Source: Datisca glomerata (taxonomy: Eukaryota > Streptophyta > Magnoliopsida > Cucurbitales > Datiscaceae). From it: a stretch of 64,000 nt of DNA. This document shows, in pieces, positions 24,620-35,900 of the stretch. Within the stretch, counting starts at the first letter, position 1, and every line of letters starts with the position of its first letter. The position numbers and the translations under genes are program-made. Location: assembly GCA_003255025.1 (NCBI GenBank), contig QANY01004715.1:1282501-1346500 (forward strand), in the 5' to 3' direction. The notes under the pieces are model-generated. The model made no database searches, was not told the DNA's origin, and was given only the letters and a program-made list of their open reading frames with translations.

Positions 24620-25500
24620 GTAGTTTTACCATATAGTGTTTGAGGAAAGTAGCATTTATCGGTACAAACATATTTTGATCCTTGTGACTATAAAAGTAAC
24701 AACCTCTTTTTTATGGAGCATAGCCAACAAATATATACACTTCACACCTTGAGTCTGACTCTCCAGTCTTAGGTCTAAGAACATGAGCCGGACACCCCCA
24801 TATACGAAAATGACACAAACTAGATTTACAACCATTCAATAACTCTAAATGTGTCTTGTTTACAGACTTAAAAGGAACTATATTCAAAATGTAAGTTGAG
24901 GTTTGAAGTGCACATCCCCAGAATGTGAATGGTAGTGATGACTAGCTTAACATCGACCTAATAATATCAAGTAAGGTTCTGTTTCTCTTTTCTGAAATAC
25001 CATTTTACTATGGAGTTCCAGGTGTTGTGAGTTGTTTGAATGTCATATTTCAACAAGTAATCCTTAAATTCTAAATCTAAATATTCACCACCTCGATCCA
25101 ATCAAAGTGTTTAAAAAAATTTACCTAAGTTATTTTTAGGTTCAATTTTGAATTCTTTAAAATTTTCAAAAGTTTCAACTTTTCAATGTATTAGGTAAGT
25201 ATAATCGTATCTTGAGTAATCATCAATAAAAGTAAGGAAAGACTCATACTCACTTCTAGCTTGTACATTGATCGGTATGCAGATGTCACTATGTACTAGC
25301 TCAAATGGTTCCTTGGCTCTTTAGCCCTTTGCAGAGAAATGGCTCTTGGTCATTTTATACTTTAGACAAGATTCACAAACCGGAAGAGTTCTAACTTTTA
25401 TTTCTCTCACACCATGCTTTATTGATCGTTTTATTCTGTCAAGATTAATATGTCCTAACCTAATATGTCAAATATACGTATCATTTTCTTGAGAAACTTT
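24620..25500 (-). pseudogene. Copy A integrase remnant
   Basis: On the minus strand about 25380-25000 reads AKEPFELVHSDICIPIN, FLTFIDDYSRYDYTYLIH and, after stops, LDRGGEYLDLEF, the three parts of the DDE integrase core. The C-terminal part with R-G-C-P-A-H-V-like residues follows at about 24790-24760. Several in-frame stops. Confidence 0.8.
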
Positions 25501-25523
25501 TTGCCATTTGTTACTTAAAATAA

Positions 25524-25919
25524 TTATGAATTATTTAATATTCGTTCAGTTGGTTTGAGCATATACAATCCGTTTGAAACTTTTGCATGACAAATATTGA
25601 AACCATTCTTTGAAATAACAAACATATTATTATTAAAAGAAACATCAAAATTTTGTTCATGCAATAAAGATAAAGAAATTAAATTTTTAGAAAATCCCAG
25701 AATAAAATAAACATTGTTTAATATAAGAAATTTATTTCCAAAACTTAAACAGACTGTTCCTAATACTTTTGCTGAAACGAGTGCACCACTGCCAACTCTT
25801 ATTATTACCTCGCCATCAGTTAGCTCCCTTGTAGAATAAAGCATTTGTAAAGAAGAATATACATGGTTAGTGGCTCCTGAATCTATAATCCAGGATGACA
25901 AATCATATTCACTAAACAA
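25524..25919 (-). pseudogene. Copy A protease remnant
   Basis: An open 131-residue stretch with the aspartic protease active site SSWIIDSGATNHVYSS, followed by VIIRVGSGALVSAKVLGTV and LILNNVYFILGFSKNLISLS, typical of the copia PR to pre-integrase region. This is the best-preserved part of copy A. Confidence 0.88.
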
Positions 25920-25929
25920 GTTTCAAGTA

Positions 25930-26573
25930 CAAGTAAATCAAATATACCTTCCTTTTTCAGCTCGGAGAGATATTTGTTACAGTTTCTCTTCTAGTGACCT
26001 TCAACTTCACAATGAAAATATTTTCCCTTGGGTTCTTTCTTCTTGGAGTTGTTGTCTTTCTTATTCTTCTTGGCCTTTAGGTGACTTCTTAATTTTCTTT
26101 CCTTTCTTATTCTTACTTTTGTCCTTACCATTCTTCTTCTTCCTTTTGTTACTATTAAGAACAGTGGAAGAAGGCTTTTGCGCAGCAACATTTGCCCCGC
26201 CCTCTTTGGTCATACTCTTGTTGAGTGATCCAAAAGTCCGCAGTTCGATAATGAGTTTTTTTTAATTGTAACTTGTTCATAACATAGTTGGTAGCGAACG
26301 AAGAAAAAGCAAGTGTGAGTGATTCAAGTATAATTCTAACTTGAGTTCGCACATCAATGGTAGCCCCTAAATCTATAATCCAAGCATCATATTTGTCCTG
26401 AATAGTTTTTGGGCATTGGCAACGGGCTCTTCAAAACATTCCTCAGTAAGGACAAACTTATGGTTTTCATATATTAGCTTAAAATTTAAATTTGATTTCC
26501 ATCTTATAAAGTTATCACTGTTGAGTTTTTCGAGTACAAGAAAATCAGGAATGGGGTAGTGCATGGTAGACAT
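25930..26573 (-). pseudogene. Copy A gag remnant
   Basis: It starts at 26573 with MSTMHYPIPDFLVLEKLNSD, then WKSNLNFKL and FVLTEECFEEP, the N-terminus of a plant copia gag, and ends in a lysine-rich tract before a zinc-knuckle relic (YFHCEVEGH near 25991-26020, where CFHC is expected). Frame shifts near 26373 and 26200 break it. The copy lacks part of the middle found in related gags. Confidence 0.8.
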
Positions 26574-27184
26574 ATTAAAAACAAAAAAGAAATAAAATTT
26601 ACATCATACAATATAATTGAAATAAATATAAAAATTTGGAATGTAAATATGATACATGAATGCAACATATCAAACTAATAAACTTAACAATTACTAATCC
26701 ATGATAAGACAACCTAACAATTAATGTGTCGCCTTAGGGTCGGTCATATTAATTTTAAATTATCTATGAGACATTCACATCCTTATTAATTAAAACTTAA
26801 AATATCTCATATTTTCTTTTTTAATAATAAGTTACCATTTATTTGGTCATCTCACAATTATCCACTCAAAGCTTAATTGTGACTTTGCGAGTGCAACCCA
26901 TTAATTTGGAATCCATGACTTAATTTAGAAAATGCTGCCTTAGGTCAATTGAGTCTAAAATAAATCACTTAGTCCTATCTTCATAAGAAGCCAACTTTGA
27001 TATTGATACAGGTCGAATCCTTTCTTAATATGATGAAAACAAAGCAGTCTCGAGACCCTCACTATATCTCACAATGTTGTACTAATAATAGAGATCATAG
27101 GTCACATTGCATGTAAACCTTCTCTCACTATTTTGCAATTAATGTGTTTCTAATTAACTAATAAATTAATTCTAAATTAATTAA

Positions 27185-28264
27185 TGTTGGGGGTAATTCC
27201 CTTAAAGTATGTATATTGATATTTTAATATGAAATTTAGTGAGATTACATTTTTATTATAATTGTTCTTTTAAATTATTGTTGAATAATTTATATAAATA
27301 TCTAAAAATTTCATATTCATCAATGAAATTATGATCTTGTATTGGTACGAGAGGATTAAAATCATAGATAATGAATAAAACTATCAGCAAAATATTAAAG
27401 TATGAAATCTTTAATAAATGGTTGCTAGTACGGTTCACTAAGCATTATGAATGCGTGTGATCTAGATCCGGATTATTGATTTGTATAGACATCTTAGTGA
27501 AGATACTTTATATAATGAGATTATATATGACTAGACCAATGTCAATTAATATATTTATCAATGTGCCATTTATCATAAAGATTTAATTCACGTCAATTCG
27601 ATGATCATATGTAGATCAGTCTAAATCATGAGTAGTCATGAACTCTCATGCATGTCTACTAGATCTTGTGATTCACTCGTGAAGGTCTGTTTGAAAAATA
27701 ACCTAATGACTTTTGTTTTGGAGATTTAGTGATATGGATGGCTGGGAACATGATCTTGCAAGATTTAGAATCCAAACTTTCCTAACGAATCGTATATTGG
27801 TTCTCTTAAGTGTTATTTCTCGATCTGAATGGTTATTGAGCCCAAATTTATAGTAAGATTATAAATTAGTCATTCACTAGTGGATTAATGAACCTTAAGG
27901 ATCAAGAGTTATTCAGATGGGTAAAATAGTAATTTTGACTAGTTTTAATTTACGAACCAATATTAGGAGGACAGAACTACATGAAATTATTATATCAGTG
28001 GACTACATGATAATACTCTATGAATACATTCTATAATCACTAAGAGTTCAATTCCATATTTATAGTGGAGAAATGATAGAATTAATAAATAAATTATTTA
28101 ATTAAAGAGTTTAATTAATAATCTGGTTTATTGAAATTTAGAACATGAGAAAATGACTAACTTGCAAAAAAAATTATTCTGGGGCAATTACATAATTATG
28201 AGATAATTATGTGTGATTAATTAATTGAATGATATATATCGAATTAATTAATTGAATGGTTAAT
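27185..28264 (+). repeat. Half LTR in inverted orientation between copies A and B
   Basis: On the + strand it begins TGTTGGGGGTAATTCCC, the start of the same LTR that runs on the minus strand at 38128 and 22255, and continues through matching sequence (TTCTGGGGCAA, ATAATTATGAGATAATTATG) up to about 28264. It then switches to copy B RT. It is the first half of the LTR (1.08 kb of about 2.2 kb), with no second half nearby. Confidence 0.85.
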
Positions 28265-28267
28265 TAA

Positions 28268-28840
28268 TTAAGAAATAACCATTCTCATATAATATTCCTC
28301 TTGAGGTGTCTTAGGACATTGCTCCTTGGAGAGGATAATTCTACGTTTGGTCGGTAGCTGACCTTTCTTTGAATTCACTGTAGTGAATCTCTCCAGCACC
28401 TTATCAATATATAATGCCTGAGAAAGTGCCAAGATCTTGTTCTTTCTATCCCTTAGGATTTGGATGCCTAGAACATAACTCAACTCTCCCAAATGTTTCA
28501 TTTGGAATTTCGCAGCTAACCACTTTTTTACCTTTGACAAAGTTTCTACATCATTTGCAATTAGTAGAATATTGTCAACATAAAGAACTAAGGAAATCAC
28601 TATCTTATCTTTGATGTATTTATAAACACAAACTATGTCAATATTTTGCTCGAAGCCATAAGACTTTATAATCTCACCAAAGGTAAGATTCCAAGATCTA
28701 GATGCTTGCTTTAATCTATAAATGGATTTAAGCAACTTACATACTTTCTCATCTTCTCCATTTTGTACGAACCCTTCTGGTTGTTTTATATAGATTCTTT
28801 CTTCAAGAGAGCCATTCAGAAAAGCTGTCTTGACGTCCAT
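28268..28840 (-). pseudogene. Copy B reverse transcriptase fragment
   Basis: An unbroken 190-residue stretch: MDVKTAFLNGSLEERIYIKQ, YRLKQASRSWNLTFGEII, then VISLVLYVDNILLIAND and MKHLGELSYVLGIQILRD. The catalytic YVDD box reads YVDN, so the second aspartate, which binds a metal ion, is lost. The frame stops at the junction with the half LTR at 28265. Upstream RT and linker sequence continues to about 29230 with frame breaks. Confidence 0.88.
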
Positions 28841-29230
28841 TTGTCTTATCTTATAGTAAAAAACTATCTATGGACAAAATGATGCGAATAGATTTTAGCA
28901 TGGTCACAGGGGAGAATGTCTCCTCATATTTGACCCCTTCCTTTTATGTATAACCCTTGGCTACTAACCGTGCCTTGAAAGTCTCTACTTTTCCATTTGC
29001 ACCTATTTTCTTCTTGAAGATCCGTTTACATCTAACGGGCCTAACATTTTCAGGTGGATTTCCAAGTTCTCAAACGAAATTGGAATACATAGATTTCATT
29101 TCTTGGTTCATGGCATCTTGCCATTTCTTCTTTTTAGGATCATCCATTACTTCTTCATAAGATAATGGATCGTCCTTATCAGTATCTGACACTATGACAT
29201 GTGCCTCTAGTTCATAGAGAACTGGTTGTC

Positions 29231-30612
29231 TTACAACCCTCCCACTACGACGTTACACTGGGGTTTCTTTTGCAGGAACTGTGGCTTATCTGGTTTTTCA
29301 TTTATCGGTAGAATTGAAGGTGATCTGATCTTATCAATCGATAATTCCTCGAGAACTACTTTACTTTGAGGCTTGTATTTTTTCATATAGTCGTGTTCAA
29401 AGAATGTGGCATATGTTGATACAAACACCGTTTAATCCTTGTGACTATAAAAGTACCAACCTCTAGTCTCTGGATCATAGCCAACGAATATGCATACTTC
29501 AGACCTTGAGTCTAACTTTCCGGTCTTGGTTCTAAGAACGTGAGCTGGACACCCCCATATCGGGAAATGACACAAACTAGGTTTGGAGCCATTTCATAAC
29601 TCTAAAGGTGTCTTGCTTATAGAATTAGAAGGCACTACATTCAAAATTATGTTACCGTGTAAAAATGCATATCCCCAAAATATAAGTGGTAATGATGAGT
29701 AGCTTAACATCGACCTAACCATATCCAATAAGGTTCAATTTGACCTTTCTAAAACACCATTTTATTGTGTCGTTCTAGGCGCTATGAGTTGGGATATGAT
29801 TCTATACTCCAGCAAGTAATCCTTGAATTCTAAATCCAAGTATTCACCACTTCAATCTGATCGAAGGGTTTTCAATGATTTACCTAATTATTTTTCAGCT
29901 TTACCTTTGAAATCTTTTAGCTTTCCAAAGCTTTCAGACTTTCTTTGTATTAGGTAAGTATAATTATATCTTGAGTAATCATCAATAAAAGTGACAAAAT
30001 ACTCATACGTACCTCTAGCTTGTACATTGATCGGCCCACAGACATCACTATGCACTAACTCAAGTGGTTCCTTGGCTCTTTGGCCCTTTCCAGAGAAAGA
30101 TATCTGAGTCATTTTACCCTTTTAACATGATTCATAAACAAGAAGAGTTTTAACTTTTAGTTCTCTCAAAGCATCATGCTTTGTTAACCTGTTTAACCTA
30201 TCTAGATTAATATGTCCCAACCTAAGATGCCAAAGATATATGTCATCATCATCATGAGAAACTCTTTATCATTTGTTACTTTTAAGTTTTGCTACTTTAA
30301 ATAATTGAGTATTATTTAATACGCGGTCAGTCGTTTTAAGTATATACAATCCATTTATAACTTTTCATGACAAATACCGAATCTATTCTTATAAATAATA
30401 AACTTTTTATAAATAAAAGAACCTTCGAATAGAATGTTCTTACAAAAATGAAAGAGAAATAAATTTCTCGAAAATCTAGGAATATAATAAACATTGTTCA
30501 AAACTAAATAATTATATTCAAAAGGTAAACGGATTGTCCCTAATGCTTTTACTGACACAAGCGCACCAGTGCCAACTCTCAAAATTACTTCGCTATCAGC
30601 CGGCTCCATTAA
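29231..30612 (-). pseudogene. Copy B protease-integrase remnant
   Basis: At 30609-30355 the protease tail reads ILRVGTGALVSVKALGTI and LVLNNVYYIPRFSRNL. The integrase core at 30112-29888 reads AKEPLELVHSDVCGPIN and FVTFIDDYSRYNYTYLIQ. The third acidic residue region lies near 29850-29830. Frame breaks at about 30320 and 29880. The protease start is on the far side of the insertion (33590-33560). Confidence 0.83.
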
Positions 30613-33557
30613 TGAATCGGTGGAATTATGTCCATAAAGTAATGTGTAATAACTATTTATGAGTATTTAGTTATTTCTAAGACATTTTGTATTACTGAAT
30701 TTAATGAATAAATAAAAGTTCTCCTTTATTTAAAGTGTGTTTTTAATTTACCCAAGTCATTGAACTATTATCAACGTAAGAAGAGTAAAGACAGAGGGAT
30801 CTTTCAGATAAACTTTTCTAAAATAGTTCAGAAAATTATTCGCAGTCTGAGGATCGACTGACAATCAATTCTGATTATGACTATTAGGTTGAACCAATGG
30901 ATGCCAATCTTGGGGCATGAGAGTGGAGACTCAAATGGTTAACCTAGATGCGTTATGGAACATGTTGAATAGACCGATATCAGATTAATTTTGAGCAAAA
31001 ATCATTTACCCAACTCTAAATCTAATTGTTACACATTAAGGGTATTTTTATAATTACTTTAATCCCGAGGTGAATACGTAGCTTGACTTTATTACTTGTA
31101 ATTTTTGATATGTCAAATGGGTGAGTTCGAATTGGCGGACAATATGTCGGTTGTTTGGATTGTAACTCAACTATGTTGGAGTTACGTGATTCATAGATAT
31201 GAAATTCATGGTTGGATTGCGAAAATAACAATATCACCTTATGCTTTATTGATGAGTGTGTGAATAGATAAACCGGGTCTGGTATTCAATAAATTGAGTC
31301 ATTGATTAAGACTTGTGAATTGTACGAGACAATTCACTATTATGTCTTTCTTATTCATAGTCAATAAAGGAGTTAAGAAAATAATAATAAGAGGGTTAAA
31401 ATGGTAATTTTACATCCTCGATCTTGTTACTGATATTCACGATGGGTAATATATTAAAATATTATGTGACACCATGAAATAAAAGAGTTTATTTGCATCA
31501 ACAGAAAATGTAGCGTGCATAAATCGAGAGTTGATTCGACATCGAACATATAATTGAGTCGTATGATATCACGATTAAATAGGTAGAGAATTTATAAAGA
31601 TAAATTCACCTGGTATTTAAATCATATAGCTTTGTTCATGTGGGTTCATTTGGTCTCAGAAATAGCTCATGAGAATAAGAATAAAATAGTATTTAGTTAT
31701 TTCTCAGACATTTTGTATTACTGAATTTAATGAATAAATAAAAGTTTTCCTTTATTTAAAGTGTGTTTATAATTTACTCAAGTCTTAGAACTATTATCAG
31801 CGTAAGAAAAGTAAAAATAGAAAGGTCTTCCAAACAAACTCTTCTGAAATAGTTCAGAACGTTATTCATAGTCTTAGGATCGATTAGGTAATCAATTCTG
31901 ATTATGACTAATATGTTGAACCAACGGAATGCCAGTCTTGGGGCATGAAAGTGGAGACTCAAATGGTTAACGTAGACGTGATATGAAACATTTTGAATAG
32001 ACCGGTAACAAATTAGTTTAGAGAAAAAATCATACCTAGCTCTAAATCTAATTGTTACATCTTAAGGGTATTTTCATAAGTACCTTAATCCCAAGGTGAA
32101 TATGTAGCTTGATTTAGTTACTTGTGATGTTTGATATGTCAAATGAGTGAGTTCGTATTGGTGGACAATATATCGGCTGTTGGGATCGTAATTCAACTAT
32201 GTTCGAGTTACATGATTCACATACATAAATTCGTGGTTGGATTGTGAAAGCAACAATATCACCTTATGCTTTATTGATGAGTGTGCGAATAAATAAACCG
32301 GGTCTGGTATTTAATGAATTGAGTCATTGATTAATACTTGTGAATTGTACGAGTCAATTCACTATTATGTCTTCCTTATTCACAGTCAATAAAGAAGTTA
32401 AGAAAATAATAATAATAGGGGTAAAATGGTAATTTTACATCCTTAATCTTGTTACTGATGTTCACGATGGGTAATATGTTAAAATATTCTGTGCACCGGG
32501 AGATGGAAGAGTTCATTTGCACCAACAGAAAATATAGCGGGCATGAATCGAGAGTTGATTCGGCATCGAAAGTATAGTGGAGTCGTACGATATTATGATT
32601 AAATAGGTCGAGAATTTATAAAAATAAATTCACCTAGTATTTGAATCATGTAGCTTTGTTCATGTGGGTCCATTCGGTCTCAGAAATAGCTCATGAGAAC
32701 AGAAATAGGAGAAATAATATCATTTGGACCAAAATGTATCTTGATGTCAAAGTGTATTTTCTACACTCATATGTAATGGATGTTGTTACTTAATTAAATA
32801 AGTGTGATTAATTGTATTAAAATTAATTAATTAATTATTTTCTAATTATTAGATAACTAGTAAATAAAAAGTATTTAATGAATTTATAGAGATCAATTAG
32901 ATTGATGAATTTCGATATAACACAAACTCTAAGAGGATATATACAAAATTCGGTCATGGTGGTTATTTTGGAGTTAATTTTTAGAAATTTGAAATATAGG
33001 GGTATATTGAAAAATTCCTAAAATTAATAACTATATATATGTGATAGAAATTTGATTGCCACACGATCTATATTAGATACAACACGACTCTTAAATATAG
33101 TAATTGATAGTAATCAATACAATGTGTAATTACACAAAGAGAGAAAAAGATCCCCCCACACATGTTGCCACAAATTTCAAATCGGAGGAAGAAAATTTTG
33201 ATTTTCTTATATAATCATTTTGAGAGCCCGCACTCAGTTCCTAAATAAATTCTCACGAGATATATTTCTAAAATTAACGAGTGGTTATTGGTGTGAACAA
33301 AATTTTCTGATTGTGGTCTCGAAGATAAAGCTTGAAGATTTGGATCTTGAAGTTTGAAGAATGTGAAAAACAAATAAAAGGATTCCATTAATTCAGAAAA
33401 TCTATTCATTTAAATTTCTGATATGCATGATCATTTGTTGTGGTTTTTAATTATTCAATTTGATTAAATAAGTTTTAGATTTTCTTTTATATTTCGGCCA
33501 CGAACCATTCGTGGTTCAAACTTGTTTTTCTTTATTTCTAAAACCACTGATCCAACA
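30613..33557 (-). mobile_element. 2.9-kb LTR-like insertion (probable solo LTR)
   Basis: It interrupts the copia protease: sequence up to 30612 and from about 33560 aligns to continuous sequence in copy A (25830-25870). Read on the minus strand the insert starts TGTTGGATCAGTGG at 33557 and ends CCACCGATTCA at 30613; the ATCRGTGG/CCACTGAT ends are inverse complements. A TATA-like TTATATAAG lies near 33212. No coding frame. These are LTR traits, but the 5-bp target duplication is not clear (ATTAA against TAATC), so other element types remain possible. Confidence 0.55.
30663..32710. repeat. 1.03-kb direct tandem duplication inside the insertion
   Basis: The sequence starting GTATTTAGTTATTTCT at 30663 recurs at 31689 with a period of about 1025 bp, and the similarity holds to the AATAGCTCATGAGAA motif at 31661-31675 and 32685-32699. 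The units differ by scattered substitutions. No protein is encoded. Confidence 0.92.
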
Positions 33558-33574
33558 TAATCAAACATCTACAA

Positions 33575-34144
33575 AGACTAACATACATAGTTAGTGACTC
33601 CTGAATCAAGTATCTAGGATGACAAATCATATTCCACTAAGCAAGCTTCTTGTACAAGTAAATCATATTTACCTTTATTTTTCAGCTCGGAGAGATACTT
33701 GTTACAGTTTTTCTTCCAGTAACTTTCAACTCCACAGTGAATATGTTCTCGCACAGAAGTACCCATTCTCATCTTAGTCGTCATATAGCTCCTAGTGGCC
33801 TCATGACGACTTTGATCAGACTACTATCCAAACATCATCTGTAGAGATTCCATAATCTCATAGGCAGTCTCCATGCTTTCATGCTTGGTTCTCAGAACAT
33901 CATTCATGCTCACAAGCATGTAACACTTCGCCCTGTTGTTTGATATGATCCAAGCATCAAATTTGTGCCTAACATTCTTAAGGGCATTAGCAGTGGGCTC
34001 CTCAGGACATTCCTCAGTAAGAATGAATTTATGGTTCTCAGAAATCAGCATTAAATTCATATTTGATTTCCAACGTACGAAATTATCACCATTCAATTTC
34101 TCAAGAGCGAGTAAAACAGTAATAGGGTTGCCCATGGTAGACAT
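33575..34144 (-). pseudogene. Copy B gag remnant with internal deletion
   Basis: It starts at 34144 with MSTMGNPITVLLALEKLNGD, WKSNMNLML, FILTEECPEEP and KHESMETAYEIMESLQMMFG, a well-preserved gag N-terminus of about 106 residues. After a stop the text continues MRMGTSVREHI and jumps directly to HCGVESYWKKNC, the zinc knuckle, so roughly the central third of gag is missing. The start of the protease (EYDLSS, stop, ILDSGVTNYV) follows before the insertion. Confidence 0.85.
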
Positions 34145-34299
34145 TATAATGATAACTGAAATTTAAAACATACAAGATTCAATATAATTGATAAATATCT
34201 AAAATTCAAAAAGTAAACATGATCCATGAATGCAACATAATAAACACACAAATTTAACAATTACTAATCATGATAAAATAACCCAACGATCAATGTGTT

Positions 34300-35280
34300 G
34301 CCTTAGCGTCAGTTAGATTAACCTCAGACTATCTGTAAGACATTCTCATCCTCATTAATTAAAACTTAAAATATCTAATATTTTTTTCTTTTAACAATAA
34401 GGTATTGCTTATTCGATCAAGTCACAACTATCCAAATGAAAGTTTAATTGTAACTTTGTGAGTGTAACTCATCATTTCAGATTCCATGAATCAGTTATCA
34501 TAATCCCGTTTGTCTAAGTTCATTTTAACCTTCTAAAGTACAAGTCATAATTAGGTGAACTTAGATTTATAAATTAATTATATTCATCAAATTTTAATAA
34601 AACTCTTTTACGAAAGTGGATTATCCTAAAGGTTACTATAGTCCTTAGTGTGATGTGATTACCAAGTTTTAACTAATTTAAACCTAACCGTTTACATGAA
34701 TTAATTTCTCAAAACAATTCATATAAACATATAAGGACAATCTTAGTAAATCATGTTTCTACCGATGAGATGCATGATTAAATAAAATTGTGTGGGATTT
34801 CATATATGACATGTGATCGACTAATGCATGGTCATGTTATCAATCATATCAATAAATATTTATTTAATAATTAAATAAAATAATCATGGACCGAGTGACT
34901 ATTGAGTATTTCTAAATTATAACTTTTGAAATAAAGAAATAAAAATACAAAAAGGACTTCAAAATTACATATTTCTCAAATATCTCATTCTCCACCTGAT
35001 GTCCATATTCATAATCTTCAAGCTTAGAACAAAAAAATTCTAATAAGGAAAAACTAAATTTCTTAATTAAAAAATATCTCTATAATTATTAAATTTAATT
35101 TAGTCATTAAATAATTTATTGACTTCATCAAACTTGGCTCAAACTCAATCAGTTAATTAATATTCAATTTTTATAAAATTAAAAATTAAAAATTAATTTT
35201 AAAATTATTTTAATTTCAAAATTTTAAAAATAATAGATAGATTTAGGATTATCATCAAACTCTATAGTGATAGGGTAAGT
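34300..35280. other. Leader of copia copy B, non-coding
   Basis: Continues the untranslated leader of copy B. The part 34145-34560 matches the copy A leader at 26574-26960. The rest is very AT-rich and has no coding frame. Confidence 0.6.
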
Positions 35281-35291
35281 TGGTATCAGAG
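35281..35291 (+). other. Primer-site-like sequence TGGTATCAGAG on the + strand
   Basis: An exact 11-base match to the common plant copia primer binding site for initiator methionine tRNA, but on the strand opposite to the surrounding copia copies. It could mark the end of an older + strand LTR or be chance. It is followed at 35335-35560 by a GC- and CCG-rich stretch unlike its neighbours. Confidence 0.4.
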
Positions 35292-35334
35292 TTTGTGTAA
35301 AACTTTCCCAAATGTGATAACAGTTGCCACCAAT

Positions 35335-35560
35335 GATAGAATGCTCCTATCGCCTCCCATCACCACCGGCCAACCCCAGCCGCCGCCAACCGCTATCGTC
35401 GACCACCGCCGGTCGCACCCGTCAGCTTCCACCGGCCACTGCCGTCAGACGACGGTGCCACTTTTCTGGCGAGCTCACAGTCGGAGTTGATTTTTCTGAC
35501 GACGTTGCTACCACTGGAATAACGGCGGTGCTTGCGCCGAAAATTCTATTTCTGGTGCCG
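35335..35560. other. GC-rich island of unknown origin
   Basis: CCGCC/CCACCGCCGG-rich sequence in an otherwise AT-rich leader. It is open in two + frames (35293-35490 and 35324-35716) but encodes only low-complexity P/S/T/R-rich peptides that match no family I know. It may be a captured gene leader or part of a retroelement leader. Confidence 0.4.
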
Positions 35561-35900
35561 GCGCCGGAATTCCCTAGGAATTCCTATTTCTTTTTATTTT
35601 TCTTCCTCGTTCGCTCATGCATTCTTAGCCTTCTCACGATCGGAAAAATTAAAATTAATATTAAAAATAAAATTACAAAAATTTCTACGTCTCAAAATGA
35701 CTTACACAAGATCTAAGAAAACTTTAAAAACAAAGTCTAACCCAATAATCACCATACAATTAATGATTCATTGTTTAACCATACATTCAAAAATGAAAAT
35801 CATACATTCATTCACATCTATCAAAATATATTATGAACAATGCAAGAACACCCACACAGTATTTAATATACAAATATATAATGACTGTTCTAATACTAAT

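Larger units (their letters stand above)
22256..27184 (-). mobile_element. Copia copy A (internal region)
   Basis: Read on the minus strand: untranslated leader (27184-26574), gag, protease, integrase, RT and RNase H, then the polypurine tract beside the LTR at 22255. This is a full set of copia domains, all with stops and frameshifts, and one 629-bp tandem duplication in the RT. The leader matches that of copy B (34145-34900), so both copies belong to one family. The 5' LTR that should follow the leader is replaced at 27185 by a half LTR in the opposite orientation. Confidence 0.85.
28265..35900 (-). mobile_element. Copia copy B (internal region, truncated and interrupted)
   Basis: On the minus strand, after the 5' LTR at 35901-38128: a degenerate primer-site complement (GTTCTAATACTA at 35887-35898, 9 of 12 matches to the complement of TGGTATCAGAGC, two bases from the LTR), leader, gag (34144 on), protease, integrase and RT, ending abruptly at 28265 within the RT. 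The RNase H and 3' LTR are gone. A 2.9-kb insertion at 30613-33557 separates the start of the protease from the rest. Confidence 0.85.
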
